The notes beneath the pieces were generated by a model that had not been told where the DNA came from, did no database searches, and worked only from the letters and a program-made list of their open reading frames with translations. A program made the translations under genes and the position numbers. A DNA stretch of 64,000 nt, from assembly GCA_008704415.1 (NCBI GenBank), contig VXIS01000073.1, forward strand, positions 1-64,000, read 5' to 3'. This stretch comes from Sphaerosporella brunnea. Taxonomy: Eukaryota > Ascomycota > Pezizomycetes > Pezizales > Pyronemataceae. Below are positions 32,936 to 45,394 of this stretch, one piece after another (position 1 is the first letter of the stretch; the number at the start of each line of letters is the position of its first letter).

Positions 32936-35242
32936 TGTTCTTTCATCGGGGGTGGATGTATCGCCCTGTGCCAGAGAAAGAAAAGAAAAAAAAAAAGCAT
33001 CTTGCGCCTCCGTATGCAGATCGGCAGGCGGGTTTTGCGCCAACTCCATTAAGTATAACTGCATCCGCTAATTGGCCCTCAGGCCGGTTTTCCGTCTGGC
33101 CGGAAGAACAACCACAATCCGTACCACAATAGATGTTGATCAAATACTTGGTCAAGTCCGTCATCCCACCGCCCTGCCGCGCCCCAGCGTGGAGGTTAAT
33201 GCGGTCACTTAATTGAACAGATCGCCTTTGCACCAGTGGGACTTCCGGATAACTTCCTGAGGACGTCGACCAGGGAGTCGACAGGAGCGTTTGCACAGCA
33301 CATCCAGCTTCCGCTCATTCACATGTCGCTTGTGTGACAAACCTTTAGTCTATGATCGGAATACATCTCAACATCCGCGTGTCATCCCTAGCAAAGAGGT
33401 CCTGCGTCGAGACACCCGGTTGCAGTCCGTGTCGTCTATCATCGGCATAACCCTCAACAACCGCGCGTCAACACTGGCAAATACGCAATCCTTAGAGACT
33501 CCGTATAGAAGCACCCGTCCGCAGTTAACCACAGTGTTGTCGATCCCCGGTGCACCCGACGCTTTCCATCGCTGTTCGCCACCAGACACGGCAAGGTGCT
33601 ACGCCACACGAACTACGACCCTGGCAATCTGCCTCTCCATTACCGCAGTCGATGTGCACCGCGCGTTTGCACCTTCGTTTGCATTTTGTCGGACAGATTT
33701 GTTCCCTGTGATGATCGATTCCCGGGTAGCAACGTTCTGCGGCGGTGTGAGGACCAACCGCCATTGGCCGGGGGGACTGAACGACGGTCAATATCACTGG
33801 TCTGACCCGCGACCTGTTGCGTCCCGGCGGCCGAGCTCTCGCGCGTGGTGGTTTAGGGTTTCCATTTCCCACTGCAGTTTCTTTCAGGGAATGTTTGTGC
33901 GCGACGTAAAGGGTCTATTCGGTCTTGATTCCTGGAGTGGATTGGTTGCGGAGTGATTGTCGGAGTTATTTAGAGCTTGGTGGGGGGCGACGCCGGTAGG
34001 TTTGACAACACTGTTAGGTTCAGGCGTATCCGCTAGCAAGCTCCAGACGCATATTTTTCGTCGCCTGCCGAGCATCATGACCATCCACAGTCCACAGCAC
34101 ACTGCTTGTTGCTTCATTATTTGCTATTCGGCAACGCCTGTTGCGGACCATGGCAAAACCAGTGATTACCCGCACCGTCCATTGGTTCAATGACTCAGCT
34201 GACTCAGTGTTCCAGGCCACATAGCGCTTCGGTATGTCGACGTTTGGACGAGCCCTCTATCCAGTGCAGGAAAAGACAATCACCACCTGCTTGAGTGCAC
34301 AGAAGTTGAGCTGAATTCTGCGTCCACCGCATGTGGCTGCTATGCTGACACAAACCAGCGTCCAGGACATGAATTGTTCGTGACATCCGTGATGGATGAC
34401 GGGTCTTGACTACCTCATCGGTAGTCGCGTGTGGGTCTATGACGCCATGGTGAGGTGGCAACCACTAAAGAAACAAAAAGAATCATGTTGGGGTTGTGAG
34501 TAAGGTTGCCGTCCCCAACGGTATCTGATGGGCAAGCCGGTAACTAGCTTCCGGACCATTTCCGTCTCGCGAGGAAAACACGAACAATCTACGGTGTTTT
34601 TGGAGCCGTTGTCCCAGAGACGTATCACGTATTGCACACCCGCGATCGGCTACCATCCCCGCTGACCCTGACGTTGACGAATCCGATGACGGTACAACGC
34701 TTCCGGCAAGAGATTTCGAGCCCGCTGTCGTGCATTGAATGCGGGTACTTTGAACACGGAGGATGGTAGGTCTCGAGTTCGGAACCACTAAACTACCCAT
34801 TCCAGCAAGATCTGCACCGGCATCCTTTTAATCATGATGATACCTGCCTCAGCCATGATCTTTTGCCCATCAATTTTTCCATCTATGGCGGCGTCTCCCG
34901 AAGGACGTACATAGTGCCATTCCAGAAACTGGCGCGGCTGCGGTTCACGCACACGTCATTCGCATGATGGGCAGCTGGAGAGTTGAGTTTCGGGCCAATC
35001 CCGCAGGCGGCCGGTCGTCCCTGGCTGGTTGCACATGATGGCTGGCCGCGTACGTATCTGCAAGAACCTTCTTGGCAGCTTGGTATACTGCTTCCCACCT
35101 CGTGGTATCACCTGACCTCGTAGGATCAGTCGGCATCGGTAACGAGACGCCCGCCGGGGGGCTCTGCCATCACAGTTTCGGATACCAAGCGCATGTTTTC
35201 CAGAGCAGACACTGTTCTGCGTCGAAAATCGACACCCCCGCA
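32936..35242. other. No gene assigned
   Basis: A plus-strand frame at 33291-33956 is the longest (221 codons) but looks like chance: no consistent codon bias, no motif, and competing frames. Nothing else was identified. Confidence 0.4.
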
Positions 35243-35244
35243 TA

Positions 35245-35426
35245 CTGTTGTGGAAAAGGGGGGGTTTTAAAAATGAGAGAATGATGGTATCAATTCTGCA
35301 AACGTATCCGGTGTGTCTGCCGACGGTCAAAAAACGGTCCAAAGATGCCACAGAGACGTCCACAGAATTGATGCCATCATTCTATCGGACATAAACGTGG
35401 TCAAAACCCCCCCTTTTCCACAACAG
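35245..35426. mobile_element. 182-bp MITE with TA target duplication
   Basis: Perfect 24-bp terminal inverted repeats occur at 35245-35268 and 35403-35426. They start CTGTTGTGGAAAAGGGG and continue into a G-run and TTTT. TA dinucleotides flank both ends (35243-35244, 35427-35428), as expected for Tc1/mariner-superfamily insertion. A second inverted match (AGAATGATGG...ATCAATTCTG) inside makes most of the element able to fold back. It is too short to encode a transposase. Confidence 0.85.
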
Positions 35427-35428
35427 TA

Positions 35429-38400
35429 CGTACGTCCCCGTGTGCGTTGACAAAACCCTGCATTGAGCCGGACAGCCTTGGCAGAACTACAAGCCATGAG
35501 CGTGCGATTATGCTTTATGTCAGATCGCCGCTGGACAACTGCAGCCTCCCGGCCGACCCGAACGGTTACACAGTAGAGAAATTCACCCCCATTTATTCCT
35601 GAACGTCCAAGCTGAGCAGCTTTGGATGCCTCAATGCCCATGCCCGCCGCCGCTTTGGCACCGGATACGGAAGCGCTCATTCAGCGACGACCCGTACGCG
35701 TAGGCCATCGCCGCAGCTTCTATACTCGACGACCTGTTCCAGAATACCACATCTCGATGTCCCTTGCATCACGGAATTCACGAGTATGCCGCAGATTTAT
35801 GCCCGACATACCTCCACCCGAATACCTGAGCACCCCACCACTTTATGCCCAACAGCCGACATGATTTGTCCATGAATACTGCAGCACTCATTGATGTGCC
35901 ACACAGATACGCACACGACCGCAGCTACCTTCACCAGTGGTATCCCGGCGGATACACAAACGTTCCTTTACACTCGTGGCACATGTAACTCGGGAGGACA
36001 GAATGACGACCACAGACTATGCTTCCCCGGCCGCGCGCTGATGTTTCTTGAGGAGGCCAGCGAAGCACTGCCCGTGTTAAGTGCATTCAGTAGTCGCATT
36101 CCCATCAGGCAATGTAGTGCGTAGTAGTGTCGCCATGGTATTTGGTCCTACAATGTTCCTTCCCAGATCCCACGCCGCCAATCGATATCTTTTCTTCAGC
36201 CACAGAAAGATATTCAGCTTCAATTCTCCCCTTCGGAGGTTCACACCATGAACACAATGATCGGCTACTGCGTCGCTTACCTGACCCGTGCTTCACAGAA
36301 AGACGTTTGAAATTAACGCGCTGAATACCATGGTCCCCATTGTTCACGGATGCGGGTGTCACCTCATCACACGCCTCGCCCACGGCAAAGCAGGTCCTTG
36401 CCGTCTTTGGATGCCGGCACCACGTCGCACGGACCGAAGCTCTGGACGGCCTGCCAGGAGGCCCTTCGATGCAAGATTGGGAGACGACAACTTCCACGAT
36501 GGCCTGTAATGGCGGCCACGTCCAGAAGGCACACGATGAGAAGCATAGAGACTGCCTTGCACCCTACTCGTGTGCATATTGTAGGATCAGGCTCCCGCTA
36601 CACCGCTCGCCGGCGGCGCCAACAGCCGGCCCTACTCGGTGGCTATATCGACCAGTGGCATGGACCATGCAATAATTCCTTCCTCGGTGGGATGTATTCA
36701 GCGGTGGAAAGACTTGCAGATCCTCACGGTCTTGCCCGCCACCGCCATATCCTCATCCACTTTGCCGCATCCGAGGTCCAGGTGGACCTGCTGTCATTCG
36801 GAGACGACCTACATCAGCCAAACCTGGCGCACGAGAGATCAAGTTACCGTAGCTTCCATGGAGTGAGGTGTACTGGACCATGGGGATATGCAGCCCGTGT
36901 TCGTAGAGGTTGCCGCAACCATGGGTGACTCGCTCGTCGCCTCGTATCGAACTATCGCAACCTTCGCGCGCCTGCTTGGGCGGCATTGCCAATCGATCAT
37001 GCCGTCAAGTTATGGCCGAGCTGGCACCGACCAAGGCGTTGGTCTTGCGTCGTGATCATGAGAACATCCACACCTGCTTTTTTCCTGATGTGTGAGACCA
37101 GCTATCCGGGACGCCTATCTCCCGGTGAAATTGAAAAGTTCCTTCTCGGCGCCATCTGGCAGAGGGCACGCTCTCGCGTCAGTGGCAAAATCCCGCACCG
37201 CCATCCTACGGCTCGTTGGTTCGGCAAGGTCACGAATATCGGCAGGTGGACCAGCGACGTGACTTCCATACACCAAGCCCCAGATCGGCGCTTTCTTCCC
37301 TGGACGCGCAATGTGCGCAAGAAAACGGGGGTTCTGACAACTCCTGTGGGACAGAGCCACTCTGTACCTCACGAAACTTGCTTTTGAGAATACCTATACC
37401 GATGCAATAAAGAAGTTGAGAAATCGAATCTACGCGCCAAAGTGCGCGTCAGTGAGTCTCGTTCCGCACGCCCGTAGTGATGACTGGGCGTCCTGGCTTG
37501 GCCATGAACGGATTGCACAACACGGCTTCGCCGCTAGTATTGCCGTGTAGCACATGACAGCACATCACTCGTACATCTTTTGCAGGCAGCGCAATCACCA
37601 CGGATCCCTCGCACGTCGTGAGTAAAACGGGAAAGCCGATCAGCCCCAGGCTACTCAACGCACTTCCTGCGTCCCAGAATGGTCTTCCCAGGTGCTGAAT
37701 GACCTCACGGCTTCGCTGCACAATTCGCCCCGGTCACGCAACTTCCACGGCCTCGGAAACGTGAGACACTGAGGTCGCTCAGGAGAAAACAGCGAGTAAA
37801 GGGCCATATGCACCGCAATGGCCACGGTCGGTGTTTCAAGCACTGTGTCCCACCTATTTACAACCACTGGCGCAAGACAGAGAAAGGTACATGCCGTATA
37901 ATGGCAGGCAGTGGTTTCTGCCATCAAGGAAGGATGCAACAGCGGGAAACGCATCTCCTGTTGGCTGATAAAGATGCCACGTCGGGAGGGAGTTCACGGC
38001 TGTAATCGCCGGCGGCTGGGTGCACTCAGGTCTCATCACGCTAACGAGAGTTCTGTAACATTTGACAGCACTAGGTCTTGTAGAGATCTAGTCCTGGAAG
38101 CACGATGTGATGCCGAAAAAGAGGAGGATTCAGTGCGCACCAAGGTCGTTTTAATCAATCAGGTTTGGTGCAAATAGAGCCGTGCTGTCGGGGTAGTTAC
38201 GCGGCGGAACGTGTACAGTGTGTATGGAATTCCAAGTGGAAGGGGTCACGTAAGCATGGGTAGGCGCGAGCAACCTGCTGGCACCTCGTACCTTTACCAT
38301 GGCTTGCTCATAGCTTTTACCCATGGTGCATTCTCACCCACGCCACGGCAAACCTCACCTATAGCCGGCCGCACGAAGCGCGTCCACAGCAGCGCCAAGC

Positions 38401-41263
38401 ATCGTTCCGACCGCTCGCGAAGTCAAATGATCCCATCTAACGGTTGCGCGCGACAGTGTTTCTAAACAAAGGTTAGTTAGGGGTCAATTATCATGGTTCG
38501 ATTACATTCTTCTCTGTTAGGAATCCCACGATATGGTAAGGCGCACCGGTTATTACTGCGCCTCCGCCAGGTATCAAACTATGCATGACGCGTTGAAAAA
38601 TAAGAGCGAAAGCGGCGATTCTTCTGGGGACAAAAGGCTCACCTGTATTCTGTGACGCTTGACGGTGAGATAGGATATACGGGCCTGGCGTATATGGAGC
38701 CCATGGTTGTGCTGGGTAACATACTGTTGGTTCAGCGTGGAAATGACATCCATTGGCAGAGCGCAGACTGAGCTTCCGTCTTGTAACCACGCGTGCTGGT
38801 GGTTTTTTGGTATCTATCAATATCACCCACGAAAAACAACCAGATTGTGGCACGGCAGGGTGCGTTCATACGCCATGCTTCATACGTATCACGGTATGAA
38901 TCATGCAGCGGTCTTGGGCTTATAAGGAACCACGCAGTTTGGAGCCGGTTAAGAAGCAGGCAATGTATCGTGAAGACGGAAATGTGCAGCAGTACGGTTT
39001 CGCGTGTCCGTAGGTGCTCGGAATAACTAAAAACGTCGCCGCATCATCGTGCCTCGTAGGTAGGTAGGATAGAAGAAATGCAAGGTACGATATCGTTCGC
39101 GATTAGTTCAATTCAACGCCAGCACCCCTAATTCATCCGATTAATGGCGCCCGGCCAATGCAAGTCAAATGTGGTACATCAGGATCAGTTGCAAGCCATG
39201 ATGAGTCGACTAATTACACGTACCTCACAATATTTGGTGCTACATCGCCCCGCGCTGCTCTTTCCCTGTGTTCAAGGCCGTACGTGAGCGAACCCTGCCC
39301 AGCTGGGCAGAGATCGGCCGCGCAAAGACTGTCTGAGTGGCGTCTAGGCAGCATGTCACGAATAGTAGGCCGTCCGCGACGGGGTTTCAGACGCATGAAC
39401 ATTTCTTTACCCTGGTGCCGATCACGAGAACCACCCCTAAACCTTCGCACACGGGTCGTTTTTTGCGCAGCATGAGCTCTATGGTGAGCCCTGTATTCTC
39501 AATGACAAGCCCCTGGTGCACCAGTGTCTGCGCTCTCGCCCTCCAGTCCGTGCGGCTAAGCATCACAGGGTTTGTTGTTTGTTTTGCCTGCCTCCGTAAA
39601 TAGCACGTGTCAGTAACCGCCGTGCGCTCCGTCCGTAATTGCGACCACTGCTGAACTGTCCATAAGTTAGTGCGTTTTAAGAACCGCGTCACTACAGGCC
39701 GATTACAAGACGGTTGTGACAAATCAGCCGTGGGACACTATTAAACCACTTCCTCGGAGCCGACAGGTGGCACGAAATGAACATGCCACGGCAGCACGTA
39801 GCTGAAGGAGACATGGTTGGGTTTCGAATCAACAGATCGAGAAATTGTGAGGAGATTTGGCTCGTCTGCGGTTTTTGATTTTAAATGTGTTGCCCCGAGT
39901 AGTCTTGCACATTGCTGGATTGAAGCGGTGACGGACTCGAGGTTTTAAGATTGTGGTTTCTCTCTTCCTCATAGCATTACCGCGCCATGCAGATCCTAAT
40001 TGGCGATGGAGCGGGGAAGCGCTATATGGTTGTCAGTATCAAGACCACTCCCAGGCGTTGTCACGAGCCTCCAGTACTATGATCCACGCCTATCTTGTCC
40101 AATCTTGGGTGTGCACTTAAACCGGGGGTGGAGTATCCCTCTTGGAGGCAGCTGCAGGTGTAATCGCGGTGAGCATCCTGGTTGACGCCTGGCGTACTCC
40201 AGGCAGCTGGAGCCGCGATACGCTGTTGATTCTCCTCCAGCCAGTCTTTTATACAGCCTTTTGGGCGGCACGAGAAACAACAAACTTATATGTAGATCTT
40301 GTAAAGTGTTATACCCCTCGATGGGATCGATCTACAGGAGGCTCGTCATGACCGGAAACCTGAAAAACACGTGGAAGCTGATCATCGCCTCATCGGCGAG
40401 GATCTCGTCACCCTGGAGCTTGCGAATTGGAGGGAATGCCCGCCCATAGGCAACCCGGACACCGCGTCTGTTAAAAATATCGGAATCGGATGCATCCCTC
40501 AAGCCAGCACTGGCAGCAGCGGTAGCAGTGCGACTGACACGATCACTTGGTGCGCATGACGTAGCGACAGCGGACGTTGTGAGCGCCAGCATGCTGGGAG
40601 GCGTGATGGATTCGGACCTGGAATGTTTCCGCGCCCGACAAAGTAACCTTTGGTGCCAAGTATGTTGTCATCGCCGATCCACACAGAATTATCTACAATC
40701 TGCAAACAAATGCCCGTCGTGACCGGAAACTCCAGTCGCGACGTGGACCCCAGTCATGACCGCGATGGGCTCTCCGCGGCCGGGTCTTGTGCGTCGCGCT
40801 GATGATTTGAACGCATACGAGTGGGAACAGTTGTGTAATGACTGAGCTCAAACAATTCATCTCGAAGTCGGCAAATGCCTTCTTGCTACTGTCGGATGAA
40901 GCACTACTTTCATGCCTTTAGCTTGCTGAATGTGCTATTCATCATGATCCAGATCTAACTGACAACAAAGTCGGAGCTGATGAACGAGGTCGCCGTCAGC
41001 ACTCTGGAATGAGGTGATTGACAACCTAATAAAGTCAGAGACTCGTTCGCCGGCGTTTCATGTTGTGCTGACGGTATACGAAGTGCTGACGCACGGGCGT
41101 GGCTGGACCTTTCGCATCATGAAGGGCACGTGTGTGCCTGTTGATCACCCGCTGCGAGGCTGGCTCCCAATTCCCAACTCTGGGTTCCCGCGTCGGGATG
41201 CACATCCATTCGGGAATTTCGTGTATCGCACTAGTCTCCATTCGTTGCCCTGCCCATACAGAC
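35429..41263. other. No gene assigned
   Basis: About 5.8 kb with no supportable gene. Frames at 36350-36928 and 36986-37387 lack start context and family features. Frames at 40142-40351 (plus) and 40592-40332 (minus) overlap and both look partly coding, so neither is claimed. Confidence 0.4.
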
Positions 41264-41265
41264 TA

Positions 41266-41407
41266 GGGCCGCTCAGACAGACGTTTATATTTTTTTCGAC
41301 GTTTCTGGATTTAAGGCCAGTTTCGGTGTCAAATGGCTTACAGACATCGATAAAAACCCTGTTGAAAATTCGGATACCCAAGTCAAAAACGCCCGTCTGA
41401 GCGGCCC
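41266..41407. mobile_element. 142-bp MITE with TA target duplication
   Basis: The ends read GGGCCGCTCAGAC inward from both sides (13 bp perfect), with homology extending to 21 bp with two mismatches. TA flanks both ends (41264-41265 and 41408-41409). The size and TA target fit a non-autonomous Tc1/mariner-type element. Its ends differ from those of the other two TA elements in this window. Confidence 0.75.
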
Positions 41408-41409
41408 TA

Positions 41410-44182
41410 CTCCCAATTTTCAAACGACAAACGCTGACGCAGTCCATGGATATGTGTTTGAGTGTATGGGTATCACACGCACACCATCCTGCCATGGCAT
41501 AGGAGGTTCATCACAGCCCCGCCGCCGCCAATGAAGTCGTTCGCTTTGCCACGCGAGACGCGAATGTTTGGACCGGGAAGGTTAGAGACGTCGGCATTAA
41601 TACGATTCATCACAGGCCATCTGCACAGAGCAACACAAGCGGCGATTGTCTGTACCTGTGGGCACACGTTTATTGTCACAACCGACGATCAGCCGTGAGG
41701 CGCCTCACAGAGTCGCAGGTTCTCTGTGAAGAGGTCAGAACTGCAAGTTCACCACAGGCGGTGTGCAGCTGCGGTACCGGACCGCGCTGGAAATCGTTGC
41801 TACACCTTGAGAATCATCGTTCCCAGGATGCTCGCCACAGAGCTGAAATGCCGCTCTCAAACGCCAGTAATCACCGTGAGAACCATGCCTAGCGTGTCTC
41901 ATGGCGCCGGAGGCTAACAGTTGAATGACAGTGCAATCGTGTGCTCTCGTTGTGTAGATGCTCCTCCCCGCGCCACTCCTCCGCGGAACAAAAAACGTGA
42001 CAATTCGCTGTTTCGGGACCATATAGGCTCCGGCAACGTGCACCTTCACCGGCGGCAAGAAGAGGGATGATAAGAGATTCGATCAAAGAGATGTGGTGTC
42101 GATTGTAAGGGACAGCCATCACCATTCACGGCTGACAGCAATGCGGCCGACACTAGGCCCCTGCACCGTCAGATCCAGGTGTGGAAACGCATTACATGCA
42201 CAACAGGTAACCATGCAAGGCCGGTTTGAGGCAGTGGTGGTAACACTGGTCACGGAGACCGATGCGCCCGGCGTTTGGACTCGCTCCCAACGCTGGAGTG
42301 GAACTGTACCTCACGGTGCCTGAATCGTCGTCAGTAACCTTGTGAACAGCTCTGTGTCAAAGCATGTTTTGGAATTATATCTCAGTTATTGATATTGCTG
42401 TCATGCCGCACCCGCTCGGATCTTGTACACGGGGTCTAGCCTAGTTTTTACGAAATGTCTGTTCCGCAAAGGGCCATGGCCGGAAGCCGCAGCCTGGCTT
42501 TAAAATACCCAGAGCACCCCAGTGAAGCAGGCTTTGTACTGTTGCCGCGATAGGTCGTCAACTATTGTCTCGACCCCAAACTGGCAGCAAATGATTGCGA
42601 ACACTGCCGTCTTCAACTGTCCAATTCCACCCAATCGTCGCTCCTTGCGCCGCGAGGTTCAAGGGTATCTTGACTCCCGCCCAACCTGCCTTGAACACCA
42701 TGAGGCAGACGAAAAACCACACCATCAAAAAGTAGGCCGCTACTATCTACCGCAACAGCGATGGCCATCAAGAAGCAGTGCATTTGGTGGCATATGATCC
42801 CTCATGCCGGCATCATTATCACAACCGCACGCAAGGTCCATCGTGGTTTTCTAACAGCGCATTTTGGGGTTTCCTCTTGGTCAGTTTCGGTGGATTAGAC
42901 AGTATTGCACAGGTGGATGTGCATCCACAACGATCGTTTATTGATCTCAGGCTTTTCATGCCGGCATGGACGCATAGGCTGCATGTTCTCGGTATAGCAA
43001 CGCTGTCAATTGTTTACTTATCTCCACGCGCTTCTTATGTCGATTACGAGAGTTGTTAAATCCAGGGGATAGAATCCATAAAGTCGACACACGGTGTGGT
43101 AGCTTCGTAGGGCAAGATCACCATATACGACGAATTGGCCTGAATCTTGTAATTCGCTTGAGTCACGGCCCGTACGACATATGCAGGTAGCCTAGAACAA
43201 GAGTGGAGCCGGTGGAAAGGTGAATTACTGACATATCGACGCGTGCACATCATTTGCAACATAACCACAGCCGGCACAGGCTGTCACGGCGGTACTCCCG
43301 GATGCATCTGAAGCACAAATGAATCTTCGCAGACATGAAAACTGCGAACAGAATTCACCCTCGTGTCGTTCCTCGCCGGCCCAAAAGTTTGTGCGCCCTC
43401 TTTAGCGGTCCACGACTGGTGTGATCTAGGCTCTCTCCCAATGCGCAACAATTGCGTAAAAGGTGTAAGAGACATCGTGGATTAAAATCACATCCTGAAA
43501 TCGAGTCAGTGGTGAACAGTGCATCATCTGGCGTTGCACGCCCAACGTCGCCTGTTGTGTGTTATTGCTACTAACTGTGGTATCGCGACAGCTCTCAACC
43601 CCCTGCACAACACCTACCGTTTCTCACTCCGGCCTTACCGTATGTACTAGGTCGAGGAACGCCTCAGATTTGTCTTGCAGTTGACTTTGTGACACACTGG
43701 CCACCTAGGCGTGGTGAAATCGCTGCCGGTGGTTGACTGCAATTTGGAAAGTGTGATTCCTTCGCATGCGGGTGTTACTACTACATTCGGTGATGTGTGG
43801 TTCCGTCATCTCTTACATATACCTTGTTGGCGAGCCGATTATTATTCACAACTAGCATATTGCCGCAATCACGGTATGATGCCTCTGATGTGCGGTGCAT
43901 TGCAGTGGATTTCACCAACTCGCCTGCGAGTCTGCCGTCTTGAGGCGCTGTGCAAATGCATCAGTTCCACTCCTATAACCTCTTATGTGGGGGCAATGCA
44001 TCTGTCGGTCGGTGTGGCATAGCTTAGCTGGTGATGGTGCGGACGCTCGAAGGTGGTAGTTATAGGGCGATGGGAGGCAGTAGGTAGTATTGATGGCAAG
44101 GGGGTATTGCGAAAGCAACAAGCGCCTTGAGGCTTCTACATGAAGCAGTCATTTTTGATTATTTGAGTTGATTCTTTCACAC
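41410..44182. other. No gene assigned
   Basis: Short frames only. A GTATGT at 43639 with a TTGCAG 41 bp on could be a tiny intron, but the flanking frames do not join into a good protein. Confidence 0.4.
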
Positions 44183-44190
44183 CCCTCGCC

Positions 44191-44730
44191 CAGGGTTGTC
44201 AGTAGCCAGCCGGCCAGCGCGGCTGGGCTGGGCTTCGAATGGCTGCCTTGGCAGCCGGGCTGGGCTATTTGGGCTGCAGCCATCGAACGGCTGCCGCCGG
44301 CTTCTTCACGGGGCGACGTGGAGAGTTCGCTCCTGCGGATAGATGGCATTCGCGTTGAAAATAGAACGAGCGCACACCCGATACTAGTAAAAGCAACAGC
44401 ACCTCTCTCTGGCTGACAAAAAAAAAATACAATACTGGGCCGGGAAAAAAGGCAGCTTAAGAGACAACGCGGGCGGGGAAAGAAAGATTCAACCATGTTG
44501 CGGTCTACTGTTCATGCACCGCATCCCAGTGATGTAGGCAGGCGCATGCTTCGATAATATGACCGTGGGGTACTAGTATATCGCTCACTGACGATCACTC
44601 GATGATGCAGCCGTTGCAGCCTGGCCGGCCGGCCGACGCGGCTGGCTACTTAAAAAGCCGGCGCGGCTGGCTGGGCTATGAAGCCAGCCGCGCAAAGGCT
44701 GGCTATTTCGGCCGGCTACTGACAACCCTG
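44191..44730. mobile_element. 540-bp hAT-type MITE with perfect 8-bp target duplication
   Basis: The left end reads CAGGGTTGTCAGTAGCCAGC and the right end is its inverted counterpart (GCCGGCTACTGACAACCCTG), with one mismatch in the first 20 bp. Identical 8-bp copies of CCCTCGCC flank the element at 44183-44190 and 44731-44738. The CAGGG ends and 8-bp duplication are hallmarks of hAT elements. Both subterminal regions are crowded with GGCTGGCTGGGC-like repeats, the usual place for transposase binding. There is no transposase frame, so it depends on an autonomous relative elsewhere. Confidence 0.92.
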
Positions 44731-44738
44731 CCCTCGCC

Positions 44739-45094
44739 ATTACAGACTACATTCATGCTGAAAATCCAAGCTGGTGCGAGCCAATCATGCACGCTCCGCT
44801 AGAGGTAGCTGCAGCTGTAGTGAAAGAAGGGTCGGATCGGCTCGTTTCCATCATTATTGGTGTCTATGGAAATTGCTGCTGGGGCTTCAATGACGGTACA
44901 CACCGAACGGTCTGTTGACCCCGGTATACCTGATCAACGGCAATTCTATCGTGGGTAGAAAAAATGATATTCTATCGATTAACCGGCCGACATTCGCACC
45001 GGACGGGCTGACGACCCATTAGGATCCTTTTTATTTATTAAACACTTTGAACCGCCCGCTGCTGACACTCTACAGGTCCATACGAGGGGACTGC
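44739..45094. other. No gene recognised
   Basis: Nothing distinctive; mixed composition, stop-rich. Confidence 0.5.
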
Positions 45095-45262
45095 CGGCGA
45101 CCGGCGCATTTTGAATCTCTCCGGATTCCAAGAACTAGCTGGCAGACATATCTGCAGCCTAGTCCCTGCGCAACCTGAACCTCCGCCTGAACGTACTGAG
45201 CTCAAGGTGTACGGCGATTCTGCATACCACCTTCGGTTTGGTGCCATGGGTCCCTACCATCA
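45095..45262 (+). pseudogene. PIF/Harbinger-like transposase scrap
   Basis: The plus frame reads LNLSGFQELAG, then about 25 residues later ELKVYGDSAYHLRFGAMGPY. The [LV]YGD-x-AY pattern, carrying a catalytic Asp and followed by a small-residue/Pro stretch, is typical of the DDE_4 domain of Harbinger transposases. The upstream S-G-x-x-x-L-A stretch fits its position in the family. Only about 55 residues remain; neither end of the element can be placed. The call rests on one motif and its surroundings. Confidence 0.4.
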
Positions 45263-45394
45263 CACTATCTCATGGGTGAACTGCGGCGACCATACCTATC
45301 CCCCCCGGACTGCAGGCTATGAGCAGTGGCATCTTCCTTTTTCAAAAGGTCTCCGGTCAACCACCACCCGCAACCAGAGTGCTTCCACCAGAGC

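Noticed and set aside
33291..33956. 221-codon plus-strand frame
   Set aside because: No motif, no good start context and amino-acid composition like translated random sequence.
33532..34024. Inverted CAGTGTTGTC pair resembling hAT ends
   Set aside because: The 8-bp flanks (GTTAACCA and TTAGGTTC) do not match and the inverted match is only 10 bp, so chance is likely.
34737..34802. Minus-strand tRNA-like sequence with near-complementary ends and a TTCAAAG loop
   Set aside because: The ends and D-arm pair, but the anticodon stem fails in most positions and the length is only 66 nt. At best a tRNA-derived scrap.
36105..36497. Minus-strand peptide with EAEYLSVAEE recalling Copia RNase H
   Set aside because: The spacing to the preceding SW motif is wrong by about four residues and no other Copia domain is nearby.
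20339..39690. Shared CGTTTTAAGAACC near 20343 and 39672
   Set aside because: A 13-bp match is expected by chance in 64 kb.
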